Source: Allofournierella massiliensis (GTDB lineage Bacteria; Bacillota; Clostridia; Oscillospirales; Ruminococcaceae). From it: 64,000 bases of DNA. The position numbers were made by a program, and so were the translations under genes. Below are positions 52,921 to 61,383 of this stretch, piece after piece. Below the pieces are notes generated by a model. The model did no database searches. It was not told the origin of the DNA and saw nothing but the letters and a program-made list of their open reading frames with translations. Positions within the stretch are counted from its first letter, which is position 1, and each line of letters begins with the position of its first letter. The DNA is taken from positions 124,001 to 188,000 of the forward strand of contig NZ_SLUM01000001.1 of the NCBI RefSeq assembly GCF_004345265.1. Reading direction: 5' to 3'.

Positions 52921-54154
52921 AATTGCAGTAGCTGGAACTGGTTATGTTGGCCTGTCCATTGCGGTATTGTTGGCTCAGCATCATACTGTCACCGCAGTGG
53001 ATATCATCCCGGAAAAAGTAGAGTTGATCAACAGCCGGAAATCGCCCATTCAGGATGAGTACATTGAAAAATACCTGGCAGAAAAGCAGCTGGATCTGAC
53101 AGCCACATTGGATGCAAAATCGGCGTATAGCGACGCAGATTTTGTGGTGATTGCGGCACCCACTAATTACGACAGCAAGAAGAACTATTTCGATACTTCC
53201 GCGGTGGAGAATGTGATCCAGCTAGTGATGGAGTATAACCCCAACGCCATTATGGTGATCAAATCCACCATTCCTGTGGGTTACACCGAGTCTATTCGAA
53301 AGAAGACTGGCAGCACAAATATCCTGTTCAGCCCTGAATTTCTGCGCGAGAGCAAGGCTCTCTACGATAACCTTTATCCCAGCCGCATTATTGTAGGTAC
53401 GGATTTGAATGACGATCGCTTGGTGCAGGCAGCGCACACTTTTGCTGGTTTGCTGCAGGAAGGTGCGCTGAAAGAGGATATTGAGACCTTGTTCATGGGC
53501 TTTACTGAAGCGGAAGCGGTCAAGCTGTTTGCTAACACTTACTTGGCTCTGCGTGTCAGCTATTTTAATGAGCTGGATACATATGCAGAAATGAAGGGGT
53601 TGGATACCAGGCAGATCATCAATGGGGTGTGTCTTGATCCTCGTATCGGCAGTCACTACAATAACCCCAGTTTTGGCTATGGCGGTTATTGCCTGCCGAA
53701 GGATACCAAACAGCTGTTGGCCAATTATCAAGATGTTCCTCAGAATATGATGAGTGCCATTGTAGAATCTAACCGTACCCGAAAAGATTTTATTGCAGAT
53801 CAGGTGTTGCATTTAGCGGGCTATTATGATTACTATAACAATGGTGAGTATAACAAAAGCCAGGAAAAAGAATGTATTATCGGCGTGTATCGCCTGACTA
53901 TGAAATCCAATTCCGATAATTTCCGTCAGAGCTCTATTCAGGGTGTGATGAAACGTATTAAGGCAAAGGGTGCTACCGTGGTCATCTACGAACCTACCTT
54001 GAAAGATGGTGAAACCTTCTTTGGTAGCCGAGTGGTGAATGATCTGGAAACATTCAAATCACAAGCCCAAGCAATTATTGCCAATCGCTATGATAGTTGC
54101 CTGGATGATGTGAAGGATAAGGTTTATACTCGCGACATTTTTCGCAGAGACTAA
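52913..54154 (+). CDS. ugd: UDP-glucose 6-dehydrogenase family
   Basis: A 413-residue NAD-dependent nucleotide-sugar dehydrogenase oxidising UDP-glucose (or a related UDP-sugar) to the uronate. N-terminal Rossmann motif [18 protein letters not shown] near residues 5-22, [10 protein letters not shown] near 115-124, [10 protein letters not shown] near 138-147, and the catalytic Cys in [14 protein letters not shown] near 253-266. Its base composition lies between the AT-rich cassette and the chromosome. It supplies acidic sugar for the EPS, possibly using the product of the nucleotidyltransferase at the other end of the locus. Confidence 0.94.
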   Translation: MAKIAVAGTGYVGLSIAVLLAQHHTVTAVDIIPEKVELINSRKSPIQDEYIEKYLAEKQLDLTATLDAKSAYSDADFVVIAAPTNYDSKKNYFDTSAVENVIQLVMEYNPNAIMVIKSTIPVGYTESIRKKTGSTNILFSPEFLRESKALYDNLYPSRIIVGTDLNDDRLVQAAHTFAGLLQEGALKEDIETLFMGFTEAEAVKLFANTYLALRVSYFNELDTYAEMKGLDTRQIINGVCLDPRIGSHYNNPSFGYGGYCLPKDTKQLLANYQDVPQNMMSAIVESNRTRKDFIADQVLHLAGYYDYYNNGEYNKSQEKECIIGVYRLTMKSNSDNFRQSSIQGVMKRIKAKGATVVIYEPTLKDGETFFGSRVVNDLETFKSQAQAIIANRYDSCLDDVKDKVYTRDIFRRD

Positions 54155-54174
54155 TCAGAAATTAATGTATAACC

Positions 54175-54210
54175 AAAAGAGGAGCACCCACTCAGGGTGC
54201 TCCTCTTTTT
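54175..54210. terminator. Bidirectional terminator of EPS locus and argH
   Basis: AGAGGAGCACCC (54178-54189) pairs perfectly with GGGTGCTCCTCT (54195-54206), with As to the left and Ts to the right. Confidence 0.92.
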
Positions 54211-54232
54211 CTCCATCAAACCTCTATCAAAC

Positions 54233-55612
54233 TCACATCTTCGCCAAAAACGCTTCCAGCTGCTGCAGCTGGGCGGTCACCGAGGCCGGGCCGGTGCCGC
54301 CTTCGCTGGTGCGCCGGGCCACGCAGGCCGCAAGATCGATGGCTTCGTATACGTCCTCATCAAACAGCTCGCTCAGCGCCTTGTATTCCGTCAGCGTCAC
54401 ATCCTCCAGCACCTTGCCCTCGGCGATGCATTTCGCCACCAGCTGGCCCGTCAGCTTGTAGGCGCTGCGGAACGGCATGCCCTTGCAGGTCAGGTAATCC
54501 GCCAGATCGGTGGCGTTGATGAACCCCTTCTGCGCTGCCGCGTACATGTTCGCCTTCAGCGGCTTCATGGTGCGCACCATGGGCGCGAACACCCCAAGGC
54601 ACTGGCTCACCGTGTCGATGGCGTCGAAGATGGATTCCTTATCCTCCTGCATGTCCTTGTTATATGCCAGCGGCAGGCCCTTCAGCATGGTCAGGGTACC
54701 CATCAGATCGCCGTACACCCGGCCGGTCTTGCCCCGCACCAGCTCTGCCATGTCCGGGTTTTTCTTCTGGGGCATGATGCTGGATCCGGTGGTGAAGCCG
54801 TCGTCCAGCTCCACGAACTTGAACTCCCAGCTGGACCAGAGGATGATCTCCTCCGAAAAGCGGGAAAGATGCATCATCACAAGGGCCAGCGCGCTCAGAA
54901 TCTCCACGCAGAAGTCCCGGTCGGATACGCCGTCCATGCTGTTGGCGCACACGCCGTCGAAGCCCAGCGCCGCGGCGGTCATGGCCCGGTCGGTGTGGTA
55001 GGTGGTGCCCGCCAGCGCGCAGCAGCCAAGGGGGCTGTAATTCATGCGGGCCACCGCGTCCTGCAAACGGGTCACGTCCCGCTGCAGCATGGCCGCCCAT
55101 GCCAGCAGATGGTGCGCAAAGCACACCGGCTGCGCCCGCTGCAGATGGGTGTAGCCGGGCAGGATGGCGTCCTGATTGGCCCTGGCCTGCTCATAGATGG
55201 CCTCCAGCAGCTCCTTCAGCTGGCCCTGCAGCGAAGCGCAGGCGTCCCGCAGATAGAGCCGCAGGTCGGTGGCCACCTGATCGTTCCGGCTGCGGGCGGT
55301 GTGCAGCCGCTTGCCCGCGTCACCGATGCGCTTGGTCAGCTCCGCCTCCACGAACATGTGAATGTCCTCGGCGGTGGGGTCGATGACAAGCGCGCCGCTG
55401 TCCAGATCCGCCAGAATGCCCTCCAGCCCGGTGGTGATGGCGTCCAGGTCGGCTTTGCTCAAAATGCCCCGTGCCGCCAGCATGGCCGCGTGGGCCAGCG
55501 AGCCGGTGATGTCCTGCCGGTACATGCGGCAGTCGATGTGAATGGACGAGTTGAAATCGTCCGCGATTTTACTGGTGGCGGCCTGCGCCCGCCCTGCCCA
55601 AAGTTTTTCCAT
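54233..55612 (-). CDS. argH: Argininosuccinate lyase
   Basis: A 459-residue enzyme of the fumarase/aspartase superfamily making arginine and fumarate in the last step of arginine synthesis. KLWAGRAQAATSKIADDFNSS starts the protein, TARSRNDQVATDLRLYLRD is near residues 103-121, PGYTHLQRAQPVCFAHH near 152-168, and the signature GSSIMPQKKNPDMAEL near 274-289. ATG 55612 gives the standard N-terminus but has no good ribosome site. An excellent AAGGAGG lies 47 bases upstream, with a GC hairpin (55622-55639) between. argG and the other arginine genes are not in the window. Confidence 0.93.
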   Translation of the reverse strand: MEKLWAGRAQAATSKIADDFNSSIHIDCRMYRQDITGSLAHAAMLAARGILSKADLDAITTGLEGILADLDSGALVIDPTAEDIHMFVEAELTKRIGDAGKRLHTARSRNDQVATDLRLYLRDACASLQGQLKELLEAIYEQARANQDAILPGYTHLQRAQPVCFAHHLLAWAAMLQRDVTRLQDAVARMNYSPLGCCALAGTTYHTDRAMTAAALGFDGVCANSMDGVSDRDFCVEILSALALVMMHLSRFSEEIILWSSWEFKFVELDDGFTTGSSIMPQKKNPDMAELVRGKTGRVYGDLMGTLTMLKGLPLAYNKDMQEDKESIFDAIDTVSQCLGVFAPMVRTMKPLKANMYAAAQKGFINATDLADYLTCKGMPFRSAYKLTGQLVAKCIAEGKVLEDVTLTEYKALSELFDEDVYEAIDLAACVARRTSEGGTGPASVTAQLQQLEAFLAKM

Positions 55613-55695
55613 ATCCCGTTGGCCCGGCCAGCGCCGGGCGCTCCCCCTTTTCTCACGGCCTCCTTGTAACATGCCGTTTTGTGATTATATGCATG

Positions 55696-55724
55696 ATATT
55701 AGCATAAATATTCTAAAAATGCAA
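55696..55724 (-). promoter_or_regulatory. argH promoter
   Basis: Minus strand TTGCAT (55719-55724), 17 bases, TAATAT (55696-55701). The AT-rich symmetric flank GCAT...ATGC (about 55702-55722) could be an ArgR site, unproven. Confidence 0.6.
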
Positions 55725-55921
55725 GAACTATGCCAAAATAAAGAATGAAAATTCGCTAAACGAAAAGGGCGGATCCCGCAGAGAAAGGCAGACGCGGCGT
55801 GCGCAAAACTGCAACCGGCGGCAAAGCGGCAAGGGCGTGGGTCACCGGGAGGGAAAAGGCAGAGCAGACCAGGCCCGGGCTGGCGGACGGAACGGCAAAG
55901 GGAAAACGCGATGAAAAAACA

Positions 55922-55962
55922 ATGCCCCCGCTTTTGGTAAAAATCCACAAAAGCGGGGGCAT
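55922..55962 (-). terminator. lacI terminator
   Basis: ATGCCCCCGCTTTT (55922-55935) pairs with AAAAGCGGGGGCAT (55949-55962); As at 55916-55921 give the T-run on the minus strand. Confidence 0.82.
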
Positions 55963-55970
55963 ATTTTGTA

Positions 55971-56010
55971 TGCGGGGCAAAATGTCAAACGATTGACATT
56001 TTGCCCCGCA
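55971..56010. terminator. Perfect 18-bp hairpin next to lacI end
   Basis: Arms 55971-55988 and 55993-56010 are exact complements with a 4-base loop, and TCTTTT follows. It ends about 30 bases from the lacI stop, making a double terminator with the previous hairpin. Confidence 0.75.
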
Positions 56011-56043
56011 TCTTTTATGATGGGGGAGGAAGAAGCGAACGGC

Positions 56044-57024
56044 TCAGCTGCTCTGGCGATGGATCAGCCGCACCGGGAACACCTTTGCTTCCGGTTCCCC
56101 GGCGCTTTCGCCGGCCACGATCCGCTCCACCGCCCAGCGGCAGATGTCCTCCACCGGCTGGTGGATGGTGGTCAGGGGCGGGGTGGTCAGGCAGGCAAGA
56201 TCGGTGTCGTCGTAGCCCACCACCTTCATCCGGCAGGGCACCTCGATGCCCTGCTGGCTGCAATATTGCAGCACCTGAGCGGCAATGATATCGTTGGACG
56301 AGAACACCCCGTCCACTTCCGGGTGCTCCTGAAACAGCTGGTGGATCAGCGGCTCGTAGCGCATGGCAATGAAGTCCCGCTCGCTGGCGTCCACCATCAC
56401 CGGGGGTTCGGCCCCCCGCTCGCGGCACACGTCGCAGAAGCCCACCCAGCGCTTGTTGGCGTCCATTTCGATGCCCGCGCTGCCGCTGATGTAGGCCAGA
56501 TGACGGCAGCCGCCGTCCAGCAGATGCTCCGCCGCCAGCCGTCCGCCGGCATAGTTGTCGGCGCAGGCACTGGGCACCGAATCCGCCAGCGTGCGGTCGA
56601 TGGTGACCAGCGGCAGGTTGCTCAGGTTCACATGCTCCGGCAGGTTCTGGGTATGGCTGGCCAGAATGACCCCCGCCACCTTGTTGCTTTTCAGCATGTG
56701 GAAATATTCCACTTCCTTGTTCACGTCCAGGTCGGACACGCACAAAAGCAGCTTGTAGCCGCTGGCGCACACATACCGCTCCACGCAGTCGATCACCGCG
56801 CCGAAGAAAAAGTTCTTCGCCGAGGGCACGATCAGGCCGATAAAGCTGCTTTTCTGCCTGATCAGCGACTGGGCCAGCTCGTTGGGGTGATAGTCCAGCT
56901 CTTCCATGGCCGCCAGAATCTTGGCGCGGGTCTTTTCGCTCACGTTGACCCGGTTGTTCAGCATCCGGGAAATGGTGGTCACCGTCACGCCGGAAAGGCG
57001 CGCCACATCTTTTAAAGTTGCCAT
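56044..57024 (-). CDS. LacI-family transcriptional repressor
   Basis: A 326-residue regulator: N-terminal helix-turn-helix with hinge (TLKDVARLSGVTVTTISRML near residues 3-22, then LNNRVNVSEKTRAKI), followed by a periplasmic-binding-protein-like effector domain (SSFIGLIVPSAKNFFFG near 59-75, GVFSSNDIIAAQVL near 236-249, VVGYDDTDLA near 264-273). It is divergent from the kinase/GH13_18 operon and very probably represses it, with sucrose or a sucrose phosphate as the signal. Confidence 0.93.
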   Translation of the reverse strand: MATLKDVARLSGVTVTTISRMLNNRVNVSEKTRAKILAAMEELDYHPNELAQSLIRQKSSFIGLIVPSAKNFFFGAVIDCVERYVCASGYKLLLCVSDLDVNKEVEYFHMLKSNKVAGVILASHTQNLPEHVNLSNLPLVTIDRTLADSVPSACADNYAGGRLAAEHLLDGGCRHLAYISGSAGIEMDANKRWVGFCDVCRERGAEPPVMVDASERDFIAMRYEPLIHQLFQEHPEVDGVFSSNDIIAAQVLQYCSQQGIEVPCRMKVVGYDDTDLACLTTPPLTTIHQPVEDICRWAVERIVAGESAGEPEAKVFPVRLIHRQSS

Positions 57025-57061
57025 AGGACCGTTGCTCCTCTCGCCGCAATTGATTCCCCTT

Positions 57062-57091
57062 ATTATCCCACAGCGGCAGTGGTCAAGTCAA
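57062..57091 (-). promoter_or_regulatory. lacI promoter
   Basis: Minus strand TTGACT (57086-57091), 18 bases, GATAAT (57062-57067), five of six in both boxes. It directly adjoins the tandem operators, so autoregulation is likely. Confidence 0.7.
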
Positions 57092-57098
57092 ACGGCCT

Positions 57099-57140
57099 TT
57101 GCATAAAAACGTTTATCCGTTGCATAAAAACGTTTATCCG
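57099..57140. promoter_or_regulatory. Perfect tandem 21-bp LacI-type operators
   Basis: A 21-base unit (57099-57119) is repeated exactly at 57120-57140. Each copy holds the palindromic core AAACGTTT, typical of LacI-family operators with a central CG. The spacing of 21 bases puts the two sites on the same face of the helix. TTGCAT of the first unit and CATAAA of the second are 18 bases apart, so the pair may also build the promoter. Confidence 0.8.
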
Positions 57141-57177
57141 TCACTTTGTCATAAACCCAAAAAGGAGAAATCACATC

Positions 57178-58143
57178 ATGAACAATACTCTGCTGAATAC
57201 CCTGAAGGCCGCCCGCGAGGGTCTGGCCGAGCGTCTGGATTCCATGACCCTGCCCGCCGAGATTCCCCACGGCGACATGCCCGGCGATAAGGTGCTCATC
57301 ACCGAGAGCCATGTGGCCAAGGCAAAGACCATCCTGCCCGCTCTGGTGGACAAGATGATCGCCGCGCTGGAAAATAAACCCCTGCAGCGCTGCGTGCTCA
57401 GCGTGTGCGGCGGCTCCGGCGTGGGCAAGAGCGAGACCGCGTCCCTGCTGGGCTGGTATCTGGGCCAGCTGGGCGCCAAGAGCTACATCCTCTCCGGCGA
57501 CAACTACCCCCACCGCATTCCCGAGTACAACGACGCCGAGCGTCTGCGGGTGTTCCGGGACACCGGCCTGAAGGGTCTGGTGGCCGCCGGTCTGCACACC
57601 GCCCAGGTGAGCGAGCAGCTGCACCAGCTGATGGAGGAGGACAAGGACGCCGACCCCGCCCTGTGCGCCGAGTACGGCTGGCTGAGCGCCTATCAGGCGG
57701 CGGGCCGCCGTGGCCTGAAGGGTTATCTGGGCACCCCCAACGAGATCGACTTCGACCGGGTGAACAGCATCATCGCCCAGTTCCAGGCGGGCGCGGAGCA
57801 GATTTCCCTGAAGCGGATGGGCCGCCGCCCCAGCGAGCTGTGGGCCGAGACCGTGGACTTCTCCGAAACCAGCGTGCTGATCATCGAGTGGACCCACAGC
57901 AACAACGACCATCTGGCCGGTGTGGATCTGCCGGTGCTGCTGAACAGCACCCCCGCCGAGACCATGGCCCACCGCCGCGAGCGCAACCGGGACGGCAAGG
58001 TGGACAGCCCCTTCACCACCATGGTGCTGGAGATCGAGCAGGGCCTGCTGGCCTCTCAGGCCCACAAGGCGGCTGTGATTCTGTCCAAGAGCGGCGAGCT
58101 GCTCAGCTACGCCGAGTATCAGGCCCTGATGGCCAACGCCTGA
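57178..58143 (+). CDS. P-loop sugar kinase, sucrose-kinase-like
   Basis: A 321-residue protein with an ATP-binding Walker A motif VCGGSGVGKSETASLLGWYL near residues 78-97, SGDNYPHRIPEYNDAERLRV near 105-124 (a likely substrate and metal loop), and a Walker-B-like VLIIEWTHSNNDHL near 231-244. Automatic pipelines tend to call such proteins adenylylsulfate or uridine kinase. Its place before a GH13_18 phosphorylase points instead to the stand-alone counterpart of the kinase domain of AgaSK (Ruminococcus gnavus), which phosphorylates sucrose. That identity is inference from context and P-loop type. GAGAAATC and AAAAAGGAG precede ATG 57178. Confidence 0.72.
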   Translation: MNNTLLNTLKAAREGLAERLDSMTLPAEIPHGDMPGDKVLITESHVAKAKTILPALVDKMIAALENKPLQRCVLSVCGGSGVGKSETASLLGWYLGQLGAKSYILSGDNYPHRIPEYNDAERLRVFRDTGLKGLVAAGLHTAQVSEQLHQLMEEDKDADPALCAEYGWLSAYQAAGRRGLKGYLGTPNEIDFDRVNSIIAQFQAGAEQISLKRMGRRPSELWAETVDFSETSVLIIEWTHSNNDHLAGVDLPVLLNSTPAETMAHRRERNRDGKVDSPFTTMVLEIEQGLLASQAHKAAVILSKSGELLSYAEYQALMANA

Positions 58144-58176
58144 GCGGCGCGAGAAAAGAGAAAGGGGAACCGAGCA

Positions 58177-59883
58177 ATGGAAAACAAAACCGCACTTTCC
58201 GCCGGCGTAATGCTGAACGCCTATCCGGACAGCATGGGCGGCACGCTGGCCGACATCGTGGCCCTGCTGGGCCGGGGCGAGATGAAGGGCGCCTTCGACG
58301 CCTTCTACATCCTGCCCAGCATCTTCAACACCGATCTGGACCGGGGCTTCTCGGTGATCGACTACAACCTGAACGAGTGCTACGCCGGTCAGGCCGATCT
58401 GGACGCGCTGCGCAAATTGGGCATTGACCTGAAATTCGACCTGATCCTGAACCACGCCTCGGTGCTGTCGCCCCAGTTTCAGGATCTGCTGAAAAACGGC
58501 GAGAACTCCCGCTACAAGGACTTCTTCATCAACTGGAACAGGTTCTGGGCCGGCCACGGCAAGATGACCGAAGAGGGCTACATCCAGCCGGACGAGGAAA
58601 AAATCAAGGATATGTTCTTCCGCAAGCCCGGCCTGCCCATCCTGATGGTGCGCATGCCGGACGGCAGCGAGGTGCCCTACTGGAACACCTTCTATCAGGA
58701 GGTGCGCTACCGCAAGGTGGACGCCAGCGAGCTGGTGGAAAGCCTGGGCATCCAGTATCAGGCGGCCAGCCGCATTGCCGAGCTGGTGAACGCCGCGCTG
58801 GAGCGGGGCGAAAAGCCCGCCGCCATGAACTTCGGTGAGTTCGAGGCCCACAAGGCCGCTGTGGTGGATCATCTGGAAAGCCGCCGCAGCTATCTGGGCC
58901 AGATGGACCTGAACGTGGCCTCCCCGCTGGTGTGGGAGTTCTACGACGAGACCCTGCACAAGCTGGCGGACTACGGCGCCAAGATCATCCGTCTGGATGC
59001 TTTTGCCTACGCCCCCAAGACCCCCGGCGCCAAGAACTTTTTGAACGAGCCGGACACCTGGCAGATGCTGCAGAAAGTGGGCGGCATTGCCGGGAAATAC
59101 GGCCTGAGCATCCTGCCCGAAATCCACGCCAGCTACGGGGAAAAGACCCACGAGAAGCTGTGCGAGGCGGGCTGCATGACCTACGACTTCTTCCTGCCCG
59201 GCCTGATTCTGGATGCCTTCGAGCACAAGAATTTTGAATATCTGGTGCGCTGGATCGACGACATTCAGCAAAAGGGCATACGCGTGGTGAACATGCTGGG
59301 CTGCCACGACGGCATCCCCCTGCTGGATCTGAAGGGCCTGCTGCCCGAGGAGCGCATTCAGGCCATGGTGGAGACCCTGAAGGGCCGGGGCGGTCTGGTA
59401 AAGGATCTGCACGGCGCGAAGAACATGTATTATCAGGTGAACTGCACCTATTACAGCGCCCTGGGCGCCAGCGACCGGAAGATGCTGATGGCCCGGGCCC
59501 TGCAGCTGTTCATGCCAGGCAAGCCCCAGGTGTGGTATCTGGATCTGTTCGCGGGCGAAAACGATCTGGAGGCGGTGCGCCGCGGCGGCGGTGCGGGCCA
59601 CAAGGAGATCAACCGCACCAACCTGAGTCTGGAGCAGGCGGTGGAAAAGCTGGAGCAGCCGGTGGTGCGCCGCCAGCTGGAGCTGCTGCGCCTGCGCAAC
59701 AGCTGCCCCGCCTTCGGCTGGGACGCCAGGCTCACCGTGGAGAATCCCGTTCCCGCCCAGCTGACCCTGCGCTGGGAAAAGGAGGGCCACACCGCCGCCC
59801 TGACCATGGATCTTGCCGCCGATCGCTTTGCCATTGAGGTGGGCGAGAACGGCAAGAGCGAAGTGGTGTTCCGGGAGGGCTGA
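58177..59883 (+). CDS. GH13_18 sucrose 6F-phosphate phosphorylase-like
   Basis: A 568-residue GH13 enzyme of the sucrose-phosphorylase subfamily, cytosolic. FDAFYILPSIFNTDLDRGFS near residues 39-58 and FDLILNHAS near 87-95 open the barrel. Catalytic residues are Asp in IIRLDAFAYAPKTPG near 271, Glu in ILPEIHASYG near 312, and the HD pair in LGCHDGIPLLD near 375. The CHDG and FAYAPKxPG variants point to sucrose 6F-phosphate phosphorylase rather than plain sucrose phosphorylase. Products would be glucose-1-phosphate and fructose-6-phosphate, matching a sucrose kinase one gene upstream. Specificity is inferred. Confidence 0.85.
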   Translation: MENKTALSAGVMLNAYPDSMGGTLADIVALLGRGEMKGAFDAFYILPSIFNTDLDRGFSVIDYNLNECYAGQADLDALRKLGIDLKFDLILNHASVLSPQFQDLLKNGENSRYKDFFINWNRFWAGHGKMTEEGYIQPDEEKIKDMFFRKPGLPILMVRMPDGSEVPYWNTFYQEVRYRKVDASELVESLGIQYQAASRIAELVNAALERGEKPAAMNFGEFEAHKAAVVDHLESRRSYLGQMDLNVASPLVWEFYDETLHKLADYGAKIIRLDAFAYAPKTPGAKNFLNEPDTWQMLQKVGGIAGKYGLSILPEIHASYGEKTHEKLCEAGCMTYDFFLPGLILDAFEHKNFEYLVRWIDDIQQKGIRVVNMLGCHDGIPLLDLKGLLPEERIQAMVETLKGRGGLVKDLHGAKNMYYQVNCTYYSALGASDRKMLMARALQLFMPGKPQVWYLDLFAGENDLEAVRRGGGAGHKEINRTNLSLEQAVEKLEQPVVRRQLELLRLRNSCPAFGWDARLTVENPVPAQLTLRWEKEGHTAALTMDLAADRFAIEVGENGKSEVVFREG

Positions 59884-59934
59884 GCCCTGCCGCACAAATT
59901 CCTGCTTTTTTCTCACCTTATCGTGCAATCATAA

Positions 59935-59980
59935 AAGGCCGGGGGCCGCGTGGAAATTGCCACGCGGCCCCCGCCTTTTT
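59935..59980 (+). terminator. Terminator of the kinase/GH13_18 operon
   Basis: GGGGGCCGCGTGG (59941-59953) pairs with CCACGCGGCCCCC (59960-59972), then GCC and five Ts. Confidence 0.9.
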
Positions 59981-59982
59981 AT

Positions 59983-60034
59983 AAGGAAATACCGCGCAAT
60001 TCCCGGCGGATGCCGGAGCTGCGCGGTATTCCTT
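59983..60034. repeat. Dispersed palindromic repeat, copy D
   Basis: AAGGAAATACCGCGCAATT and GCGCGGTATTCCTT form the outer stem, CCGGCGGATGCCGG the inner one. Another arm-like fragment (TGCCGCACAAATTCC) lies at 59889-59903, before the terminator. Confidence 0.7.
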
Positions 60035-60078
60035 AAAGAGAGAAGAGGAAAAAGATGGTTTTTACAAAGGGGGATCCA

Positions 60079-61365
60079 TCAGCAGCCGGAGCCCTGATCG
60101 ATCATGATGCGCAGAATCTCGCTGTCGGTCTCGCGCATGCCGTCGGCGGCCATGCGGCCGATGCTGGCGATGGTCTTTTCCACGTTTTCCTTCACCAGAC
60201 CTTCGCCTGCGCCGAAGGTGTTGCCGTCCAGCGACATCTCATGGGCAAGGATGGCCGCATCCACCGAGGTGGCGATCTTGGCGGCGCAGCTGCCCTTGGC
60301 GCCGTCGCACACGATGCCGGAGGCGTTGGCCAGCGTGTTGGTGATGGTGCGGCTGATGGCGTCGTAGTCGCCGCCGTGCAGGTAGGTGATGCCCGCGCCG
60401 CTGCCGCAGGCCGCGCACACCGCGCCGCAGAAGGCGCTCAGCCGGCCGATGCCCCGCTTCTGCAGCAGGGCGGTCAGGTTGCTCAGCACCAGCGCCCGGT
60501 ACAGGGTTTCCTCGGTGGCAGCCAGATACTTGGCGTACACGATGATGGGCACCGAGCAGGTGATGCCCTGATTGCCGCTGCCGGAGTTGATGACCACCGG
60601 CAGCACGCAGCCGCCCATGCGGGCGTCGCTGCCCGCGGCGGCCAGCGCCCGGGCCCGCACCCGCACGTCGCCGCCGTAATGGCGCATCAGGGTCGCGCCC
60701 ACCCGGCCGCCGTAGGCGTGGGTCATGCCCTCCTGGGCAATGCGGGTATTGTATTCGATCTGCCGCTTGATGACGGGGCGCACGTCCTCCAGATCAACGG
60801 TGTTGGCAAATTCCAGAATATTCGCCAGATTCAGGGCTTCCAGATCGGTGTCGTCCTCGTCGGCAACCTCTTCCACTTCCTTGTAGAACAGGCGCTCGCC
60901 GTCCCGCTCGATGCGCACCACGTTGGTGTGTTCATCCCGGATCTCGGCCAGAGCGGTGTGATTGTCACCGGTGATCTCCACAATGATGTGCAGGCGGGAG
61001 GGGGTGTCCAGCAGCTCCACGGTGCAGACGCCCTGGGCCAGCATCTGGCGGGTGGCCTCCAGATCGGCGGGGCCAACCTTGCTCAGCACCTCCAGCCCCA
61101 GCGCGGGGCAGCCTGCCAGCGCGCCCAGCACGGCGCTGGTGTCGATGCCGCGCATGTTGCCGGTGGTGGGCACGATCACGCCCTTGGCATTCTTGATGAT
61201 GTTGCCGCTGCACTTCACCAGCAGGCGGCGGGGCTCCTCGCCCAGCGCCTCCCGGGCCTTGGCGGCCGCCAGCGCAATGGCAATGGGCTCGGTGCAGCCC
61301 AGCGCGGGTACCAGCTCGCGGGTGAGGATTCGAACATAGGTATCGTAAACAGTACGGTCCAGCAT
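60079..61365 (-). CDS. cyuA: L-cysteine desulfidase (UPF0597/CyuA)
   Basis: A 428-residue iron-sulfur enzyme of the serine dehydratase alpha-like UPF0597 family, which splits L-cysteine to pyruvate, ammonia and sulfide. PALGCTEPIAIALAAAKARE near residues 20-39 supplies the substrate-side Cys, with VVINSGSGNQGITCSVP near 258-274. Further cysteines in AFCGAVCAACGSGAG (near 312-326) and VCDGAKGSCAAKI (near 352-364) are probable cluster ligands. Full length. It lies 18 bases downstream of a CoA-disulfide-reductase/rhodanese gene in the same operon, so sulfide handling is their shared theme. Confidence 0.9.
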   Translation of the reverse strand: MLDRTVYDTYVRILTRELVPALGCTEPIAIALAAAKAREALGEEPRRLLVKCSGNIIKNAKGVIVPTTGNMRGIDTSAVLGALAGCPALGLEVLSKVGPADLEATRQMLAQGVCTVELLDTPSRLHIIVEITGDNHTALAEIRDEHTNVVRIERDGERLFYKEVEEVADEDDTDLEALNLANILEFANTVDLEDVRPVIKRQIEYNTRIAQEGMTHAYGGRVGATLMRHYGGDVRVRARALAAAGSDARMGGCVLPVVINSGSGNQGITCSVPIIVYAKYLAATEETLYRALVLSNLTALLQKRGIGRLSAFCGAVCAACGSGAGITYLHGGDYDAISRTITNTLANASGIVCDGAKGSCAAKIATSVDAAILAHEMSLDGNTFGAGEGLVKENVEKTIASIGRMAADGMRETDSEILRIMIDQGSGC

Positions 61366-61383
61366 TTTGTTTTGCGCTCCTTT

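Larger units (their letters stand above)
55613..56043. other. Intergenic region argH / lacI
   Basis: This 431-base gap contains the argH leader and promoter, a stretch of about 180 bases (55741-55920) in which nothing was recognised, and two strong hairpins at 55922-56010. Confidence 0.6.

Noticed and set aside
55799-55996. 65-codon plus-strand frame between argH and lacI
   Set aside because: It runs through two terminator hairpins, lacks a ribosome site and has no hydrophobic or family pattern.
57088-59928. 946-codon minus-strand frame opposite the kinase and GH13_18 genes
   Set aside because: Same antisense artefact in GC-rich DNA; both plus-strand genes have complete catalytic motifs.
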